Source: Alviniconcha marisindica
Lineage: Eukaryota > Mollusca > Gastropoda > Provannidae
Assembly: GCA_018857735.1 (NCBI GenBank)
Contig: JABMCL010003296.1
Location: 7,501-71,500 of the forward strand
Direction of reading: 5' to 3'
DNA length: 64,000 nt
Below, piece after piece: positions 51,901 through 60,900 of the stretch. How positions within the stretch are numbered: the stretch's first letter is position 1; each line of letters starts with the position of its first letter. The notes below the pieces were generated by a model. That model did no database searches and had not been told where the DNA came from. It saw only the letters and a list, made by a program, of their open reading frames with translations. The position numbers and the translations under genes were made by a program.

Positions 51901-54900
51901 GGTTACTGGGGTTACATCGCCACCTTGAGGCTGGTGGCTTAGTGAAGCTGTTGTAGGGGTTTGGGTGAGCGGACGTATCTCTTGAAGGCATCCGAATGCC
52001 AGCGGCCGAGTTGGCGGATCAGTGCATCTGACGTTCTTTTGCGGCACATGATGTGGCTGCACCGATGTGAAAACTGTGTGAATTGAATCACTCATTTGGA
52101 ATACCTGCAACGCTGAGAAGTAGCTTTAAACTTGATACAAAATCTTTACAAGAAAGTGGTTTCCCCTCCACAAAAATAGCGGCCCCGGGCTCTTACCTCA
52201 GTATGACATATACTCAGACAGTGCATGAACTGGACAATACATCTCTCTTGTCATAGCTGAAACCGTAGCCTCTTGGCTAACGCCTGATGCGTGTTTGGAT
52301 GAGCGAAACAAGAGCTTAATACTGGTGATAGTCAGAGTTACATCAGACAGGAATAGGTTATGCACAGACTCTGTTATTTCTCCTACTCATAGGAAAGTGT
52401 GGTATGCTAGCATGAACATTGCTTACATTAATTTAAGGCGATACATACTGCCGATCACGTGACCTGCTGTGGACACTAACAAATGTAGGATATCTTCCGT
52501 TATTGGTAGCCGGGTGTCGCATGAGGGTTGCATCTTTCTGATGACCTGCAAAGACTTTTTAACTGAGAAGGAGCTTGCTGGATCATTTGTGCCAGCCAGT
52601 TTGTGTACATAGCCAATTGCAGAGACATAGAAAGTTATGGTGGCTGCTGCATACTGCTGTTTCTTCATATACACTATCAAAAGGAAGAGAGACTGTTCAG
52701 TAACTGGAATTGCAATCGGAATATTTTGTGAAAGTGCATACTCCCCATACAACACCCAGGCTTGCCTGTATACTGCTTGGGTGTTCTGCCCCAATGCCTG
52801 GCTTAGCAGTGCTTGTGCGTCCCTCATCAGGTCAACGCTGGGGGCAGCTCTGGGAAAGGAGATGGCCTGGTGTCTGCTTGTGGATGCAGTGCTCTGAACT
52901 TTTCCACCTGTGAACGAGAAAGGGCATCTGCCATTGTGTTGTACCACCCAGGTACATGTTGTGCTTGGCAGACAATGTTATACTTAAAGCCTGCAACCAC
53001 CAGCCGCCTAACCAGTACCATGACTAATTCTCCTTAGAAGACTGCTTACTGATAACAGACACTAATGCTTCATTGTCAGTATGTAGCGCAACCACTGAAT
53101 TCTTCATCTTGTACCCCCAGGTTTCCAACGCCAGCAGTATGGGCATCAGTTCTAACAGTGTGATGTGTTGTTCAGACCACCGTGAAGGCCAGGTTCCCCA
53201 AAACCAATGAGTCTTGAGCACGGCTGCAAAGCCAACATTCTTTGCTGCACCTGTATGTATGTGCAAAACATCTGGGTCAAGAAACATCTCAGAGAGAAAC
53301 ATGCTTTTCCCATTGTAGGCACTCAGAAAGTTCAACCAGACATGTAGGTCCTGTTTGACTTCTCCTGTAATATGTATGTGGTAATGTGGTTTATGAACCC
53401 CAACCGTCAGGTCAATCAGGCTCCTTAGAAAAGCTCTTCCTGGCCCCACAACTGCACAGGCAAAATTAAGAAGGCCAATGACCGACTGTAGTTTGCGTAA
53501 AGTAGTTTTCCTGCCTTCCAGCAGGGACAAAATTGCTTCTGTGCATTAGTCCAGCTTATCTTGTGGAAGACGGACTTCAGACAAAATAGAGTCAATCTCG
53601 TATCCATGAAATTTATGACAGTAGCTGGGCCATTAGTTTTCTCAGGTGCCATTGGTACATTTATGTCAGAGCACATATCCAGAATTTTTAACAAGTCATT
53701 TTGACACTGGCTGACTGTTGGGCTGACCATAAAAAAGGCATCCAGTATGTGTGTCATATGTTGCACCCCATGTTTATGGTGTGCCATCCGCTGAATAGCT
53801 GTACTGAATGTCTCGAAGATTTTGCACGAAGATGAACACCCCACTTATCAAAATAGAACTGGCCATTCCATTCGAAACAGAAGAGGCAGTAGTCCTCAGG
53901 GCAAAGGGGGACAATCCTAAATGCTTTCTTGATGTCTGTTTTTGCCATGTATGAACCTACTCCCGATGTTTTGACCAAATGAATGGCATCTTCAATAGAG
54001 GTATATGATACTGAATATGCACCAGATGAAATCTTATCATTAACAGTGGTGCCTTCTGGGTACGACAGATTATGAATAATCCTAAATTCCCCTGAAGCTT
54101 TTTTAGGGACCACTCCAACTGGAGACATTTGATATTTGGGGAAAGGTGGCTGTAAAAAGGGTCCTCAATCCTACCTGCTTGGAGCTCTTTGTCTATGTAG
54201 TCCTGTACCACTTGAGGATGCTTATCTGTGGATTTTAAGTTGTGGACATATTTGCTCAATGGCGTACCAACAAAGCCTACCTTAAAACCTCTCTGAAACC
54301 CCTGACAGAAAAACACGGCCAGGTCCCTGTCGTATCCATTAATCCACTGTGCCAGTTTGCTGGTTTTTATTGGGGTGGGCACACAACTTCTAGTTTTGCT
54401 GACTGACAAAGTTGCTTCGTCCTTCTGAACGGACTGGGGGTCTTGCTGGGTGGGAAGCTGTATTGTGCTGTCCGCTGTTCTTCCCGGCCTAGTGTGTTGC
54501 CCTATTACCTCCAGTTTGTGGCGCTCTGCCGCTAGCGCCTGGCTGCCCATGAAAGGGCTTCCCGCTACTGCGACAGTTCCGTGCAGCATGGGGAAAGCCA
54601 CAGTTGTAGCATTTATGAGAGAACAAACATTTTTCAAATTGGCAGCACCCAAAGTTATGGTATGCCCGACAGAAGCCTTTCAGCACAATTGTCTGACATG
54701 CATCAGACTTGTTCTGCGGTGGCAGTGCTGGCCTTCCCCTATCCTTCGCTTCAAAGGATGTATCATAGTGCTTCTCTCCCCATTGCACCAGGCCTTTTTC
54801 TCTCAGAAGACGGAACTGCGAGTCAGTGTACTCCCAGTCTTGCCCTTTATGGAAATGGTCACATACCACCTGAAAGTGCTGTGCCAAGGCTGGGGTGAGA

Positions 54901-57900
54901 TGGGTGTTTTCTGGGTGGCCTGTAACATATATACAAAGATATCCCATGCCTCTACCCACTTTTGAATGGCAGCTTTGTCTTTTTTGGTTGTGGGGCCAAC
55001 ATCAAGTTTGGCTGCCCAGATTGGCTGTCGACTGCCATGGTGTAGACCATGTCTCCCTTCTGCCGCTGCAGTAGGATGGCAAAGTCAACAAATTCATCCT
55101 GCAAAATTTTGACATATTTTGTCAGGAACATGTATATCCACTGGTACTGTAGGGTTTGGGGCCAATGTACCTGTTAGGCTCTGCAGCACCTGATCAGCTG
55201 CAGCATTGACAGCCTCATGCGGACCTTGTTGTGCCGTCTGTCCTTTGAGTGCCTCCAGGCGCTGAATCATCGCCTGGTTCGATGTTTGGATTTCTGCCAG
55301 TAATGCGATCAGCCCTGGGTCTGTTGGCCCAAGGGGACTGCTGGTTGCCGCACTGATCCTTGAACTACCAGAGGACGTTCCGGGTTCATGGGCTGCCGAG
55401 TCGTGTGCTGGATGTGCTCCATCAGCCACCCTCAGTGTTGGGCTTGTCCTGGGCCCACTCCATGACGCTGGATGACCTCAGGCACTTCCCCTTGCAGCCG
55501 GCGTACGTTACGTCGTGCGGCCTGTCTGGTGCTGGTGCGGACACGAGGCATCCTGATGAAAGAAAAACGGGCAAGCCACCAGCAGCAGTTTTGGTCAGTG
55601 ATTCCTATGGTTAAGGTTGGGAACACAATTACCCCTATGGGTCCCAAGTCATCACTGGAAACACATTTGGCGAGGCCCCCTATCTACCTGATGAAAAACA
55701 ACAACAACAAAAAACACTTGGTACCACACCCCAACCACAAGGTGGGAACACACATTTGGAAACACCCCCCATCAAGAGGATGGGAAACATCACTCTGGTA
55801 CTACACCCCATCCACCAGATCTGAGATGGGAAACAAACACTTAGTACCAAACACCCCATCCACAAGATGGGTACACACATTTGGATAACACCCCATCCAC
55901 TGGATGGGAAACATCACTCTTGGTACTACACCCCAGTGTACCAACACCCCACTGGGGAAACACCACAACTTGGTACTACACCCCAGTGTACCAACACCCC
56001 ATTGGGGAAACACCACAACTTGGTACTACACCCCATCCACAAGATGGGAAACAAAGTTTTAGCACCAACACCCCATTCATAAGATGGGAAACACACAGTA
56101 CCACACCCCATCCACATGATGGGAGACACCACACTTGGTACTACACTGTACACCCAGTCAAAACGATTGGAAAAACATAGTACCACACCCCATAGACAAG
56201 ATGGGGGACACACCCCATCTACATGATAGGAACAGACAGTGATGGCGCCCTTCCCTCCTAGTCCTGTTGGGAAGAACAAGACAAAAACAACACCGGCTTA
56301 GCTCATCCTTTCCTGCTGACACGCGTGTACATGATTTTATGTGCAACTAAGTTATGAAGAAGGCTGACTCACCGTGGCGTTCTCCTGGTGCACACATGCC
56401 CGAATCACAACTGAGCGCAGTGATTTGTAAAACTTGCAGTTGCCTTCGTCATTAAGGTGTACTGTATCATGAAACAGCCGGTTCAAATTGTGGAAGCGTG
56501 CTTCATTTTCTGCTTTGAAGCGGGTGAAGTCATGCTGTAGAAATGCCATGTATGGCAGTTCAGCAATTTGTTTTTTGAGACAAGCATTGATTTGCAGGGC
56601 TTGAGTGTCATATCTGGCACTGTCTAAATGGCACGTGGTTAAACACGGCAGCAGCTGTGTCACAGCAATGCAGGGGATGTGCCAGGCGTCCTGGAAATAA
56701 GAAGTGGCAACTATTTTGCTTGCTAGTTCCTCAGTGTTGCATTCCGACACCTTGTCGTTATCACCAATCATAAAAATCATGGCGCATGGGCGATGAGTCT
56801 CCACCGCCTGAAACATGGACGGAGGGATTAAACCATCTACCTTAACTCCTTGCAGTTCTTTCCCTTGAATTTCGATCACCGGTGATCGATGGACAAACTT
56901 GCCATTTTAGCAGTTTAAAAAAAACGAACCTAGTATTTTTCTGTGAGAAATACATCAAGGAAACTCAGTCTAGGCAGTTTGTGTGGAAAACTACGTCATT
57001 TAGATTATTTTTCGATTACAGTTACGCAATGCAAATGAGTCATGCAGCATTTTCCATTTTGCCGCCATTTTCGATTTTGAGTTCAGTGTACACAGTGCGA
57101 GTGTATATTTGGCGAAAATGAGTTCTGATGAGTCTTCAGACAGTGAAATGCCATATGATAGTTCAGATGAGGAGGTCTGGGAGGAAGAGGAGGTGAGCGG
57201 AGATGATGACAGTGACGGCGGACCTGGATTTTTAGATCCAACTCGACGGGCACCTGGCCTTCACGTGGTGTAAGTACTTTGTTTACACTCGTCTCTCAGT
57301 GAAATCATGACATTTCTTTGTGTTCTCATCAAAACTACAACATTATAGTACTGGAACTGATATTTATGCTTGCTGTTTCGGTTTTCAAGCCTGAACAGTA
57401 TGACCTGAAAGATTTCACCTGTGAAATTTACAGAAACGAGTGGATAGGCGAGATTGACCTTTGAACCTTGTTCTAGGTTTCAAGTCTAGTCCATCAAACA
57501 TAGCTTGTGCTCGTGACAGTTAGGTTAGTGACTTAGATTTATCTGCCATTTTACACTCTCAGTTTCCTTCTTCTTTTATAAAACAAGAATGCCATTGCAC
57601 AAGTGTTTTTACATTTCAATTTTTACATTGTTACACTTACAGAGACCAAGGCTACAACACGCAGGACTCAGGGACAAGGAACCCCCTGCCTTCCTTCTGC
57701 CCTGCTCGTCCACCTGGTGTCTACATCGAGGACTGCAAGACCCGTGCTGACATCGGCAAGTTTCTGCGTCCCGTGGACTTTTTAAAACTGTTTTTTACCC
57801 CTTGCCTGACAGGCATGTTGTGTACTTACACAAATGATTATGCAAATACTGTTGGGCCCCAGAAACCTTCCCTCTACCAGTCATGGAGTAACACCTACCC

Positions 57901-60900
57901 TGAAGAGTTTTATCATTTTATTGGTCTTTTGATGTCAAATAAATGGTGGAAAACTCTCTTTTACCACTTTCTTGATATTGCACGTGTGAATGCATTTATC
58001 TTGTTTGAAGATTTCAGAAAGAAGCATGCAGACATACCAGAACTACAAAGACCTGACAGATATGGACAGGTAGACTTTACAACAGAGTGGATTAGGCAGC
58101 TTGCAGATCTTGATGTACATGCTGATGTTCATCTTGTTTCAAAAAAACGTGTGTTCACAACGCATTCTATTATCCCTGTTATGACCAAGGAAAGAAAAAA
58201 ATGTAAAACAAATGTTGCAAAGAGAAACAGAAAGAGCAGAAAACAAATGTCAAATGTATGGGTTGTGAGACTTACCAGTGTTTCCAGAGTGATAGAAACT
58301 GTCTGCTCAGTTTTCATGAGTGTTAGTGTAATTCACTGTAATGTGTGTGCGTATGTTGCGCTCCATTTTCAATGGTTGCCATGCTTGAACATTATGAAAT
58401 CTGTTCGTGATTCCAGGGTTTGTGAAAACATGTCAGTGTTATAACAAATGTAATATCTATTGCATATTGCCTTTTGGTGTTGAGTATTAGCCTTATTACT
58501 GCCTTTATAGGTGATGTTTTCATGTGGTTTGGTGAAATTGATTTTGGTAAGCTTCCATTTCTGGGGCATAAAATCTATAAATATTGACTTACATGTGTGA
58601 AACTTGGCTTGTTTGATGGGGCAATGATTCTTGTCCAATAATAATCAGTTGCTGTTGAACTCGGACAGATATCCTGATTTTTTTGTTCATTATGAAAGAC
58701 GAATGAGTGAATGTGCATGGCAATTTCTATTTTTAGTAACACAGTCATGACAACACTTCAAATAACGCAATTCATAAAACAAAACTTGAATTTAAAAGCC
58801 CATCCATTTCTGCACATTTTGATATATTTCAAATGCATTTTTATCCTTAGGTATAACTTCTTTGAGCACTTGAAAAACATTCATAGAGAATACGTACAAA
58901 AGTGTCAAAATCACAAGAACCGTTGAGAGCTATGGCCTCCCACGCCTCTAAAAATCACAAATGCCCCTGATGCCTTAAAGTTCAATGCCACATCGTAAGG
59001 GTAAGCTGTAGCATGGCTCCCAGTACCTCTGTCATACTTGCGTACGAATTGACCGAGTCTTCATACGTGCAAATGGCCGACCACCAACACGGTTCGGCTG
59101 CATTCCGACATGCCAGTTGACTGACTCATAACTACACATCGAGAATTGGCAACACTACTATCAATTGAAACTGTACTTGCTTGAATACTAGTAATGGTAA
59201 AGCTGCTGAAGGTTCAGTTGAATTTGAAGGTTCAGTGTGCTACTTTGTGCAAGCCTGCCTACCGGGAAGAGGGGAGCCATAGTTGTGTTGTTTGTTCCCT
59301 TGCACAGCGCGCCAAAACCGCATGTCATCTACTGCCCATGTGCGGGCCGTTTATATCTCCTATCCCTCTAGGTGAAAATAGTTTAGCCCCTCACTACCTT
59401 GCCGCAGTCCAACAATCTGTTGTCCACTGCACCGTGCCACTTAGCACTGCTTAACATGCCTTAATGTGTCACATAAAATTCATTTATCAGCACTGTTTGC
59501 ATCTGTGTTGTCAACATTACAATCATCCTCTGAGCAGGTAGTGTGGTTGTTTCTTGCTTTCTTTGTGTGTATTTGTATATTATCCAAAAATGAAAATAGA
59601 TTGTTTCTTCATGCAAATTAATAAGGCCGCACTTTGTCTTATTTATTAGTATGTTTTGCATTTCCAGAACTGGTGTCCACTACTTCCTTTCTCGTTATAC
59701 TCACGGTTATGGCAGCGCTGACATGTTCAACTATTACCACATCCGCTGTGAGGGAAATGAGATGTCATTGTCACAATGCCCTCTACAATCTAGTACGGGC
59801 AGGTTTAGTCACTACTATGATACTGGCATCAGCTGTAATACAGGTCAGTTCATGCAAAGGCAAAGTCATACAAAACAAAACTAGGGCTGCGTGTACATTA
59901 ATAATTACAAGGAAGATTGTTAATGCTTAGTTTTATAATACTTCAGTTGTTCAGTATGTCACCTGTTACCAGAGTACTGGGGGTGGTGGGGGCGGGGTGC
60001 ATGGTAGGTCAAGTTACCTCTCGGACTATAAATATAAATGAACACGAACTGCTGGTAGGAGTGTATGTATATCTGAGTCATTTCCAAAATATGATCAAAT
60101 CTCAGACAGACAAAACCTGAAAAACCAACTACACCAATTTGACATTTTAATTACTAAAGTGATTGATTATCCTTTTTTGCAGTGTGACAAATAATCCAGG
60201 CTTAATGGCAATTACAAATGTGGATAAAAAATAAATAGGATTATCATGACAGAAATTCTTTCAATACATGAGCTGAGGAGGAAAGAGCTAGCAGACGCTA
60301 AGGCAGTTACTGTGGATGCTCTTTGGTGCCGCCAAACCAGTCACTGATTAGTCAGTCACTAACAGAAATGGAGCAATACTATGCTTAGGTTAAAAAGGAG
60401 ACCCTTGCAATTATGTGGAGTCTTGAACACTGGATGGACCTGCTGATTGGTATGTCCGCCAAAGTAGAGACGGGCCACAAGCCCTTGGTGCCCATCTTCT
60501 CATTCAAGCCAATCAACAAACTCTTTCGGGATTCAGCGCTTCAGAATGCGGCTGATGAGGTACTGCTTTGACGTCGTCCACATACCTTGCAAACAGCTGT
60601 ACACAGATGATGTCACATCAAGAGCACCCCTGGCAACAACTTTGACTTTGACTTGTCAAGCAGAGGCATGCATCAGTGCTGTCCTGCTGACCCTGCCAGC
60701 ATCAGGCAAAAGACTCAAAGAAATCAGATTGGAGCTGAAGAAAGATGAGACTCAAAGTGGTCATGCATCATGTACAGAATGGTTGGCCAGACAAGAGGAC
60801 CATGAGCCGCTCTGTCCAGACATACTTCAACCAGCATGGTAACTTGTCTGCACATGATGGCCTTACGCTTAGAGGGAAGCACCTTGTCATTCCCCCATCC

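Larger units (their letters stand above)
51500..56880 (-). mobile_element. DIRS/Ngaro-like tyrosine-recombinase retrotransposon, decayed
   Basis: Minus-strand order: SGNH-hydrolase ORF (56879-56352), minisatellite, gag-like region (about 55550-54480), RT/RNase H (about 54480-53024), tyrosine recombinase (52947-51950). The RT, the RNase H and a tyrosine recombinase instead of an integrase define the DIRS order. A hydrolase ORF is known from some Ngaro-like elements. Ends are approximate and terminal repeats were not identified. Confidence 0.8.
51020..59667 (+). other. Intron inside domain B', enlarged by two transposons
   Basis: 8.6 kb against 737 bp in domain B. The extra sequence is mainly the DIRS/Ngaro-like element (about 51.5-56.9 kb) and the PiggyBac-like gene (57.1-58.4 kb). 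Other stretches (51060-51480, 58450-59470) show nothing recognised. Confidence 0.8.
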
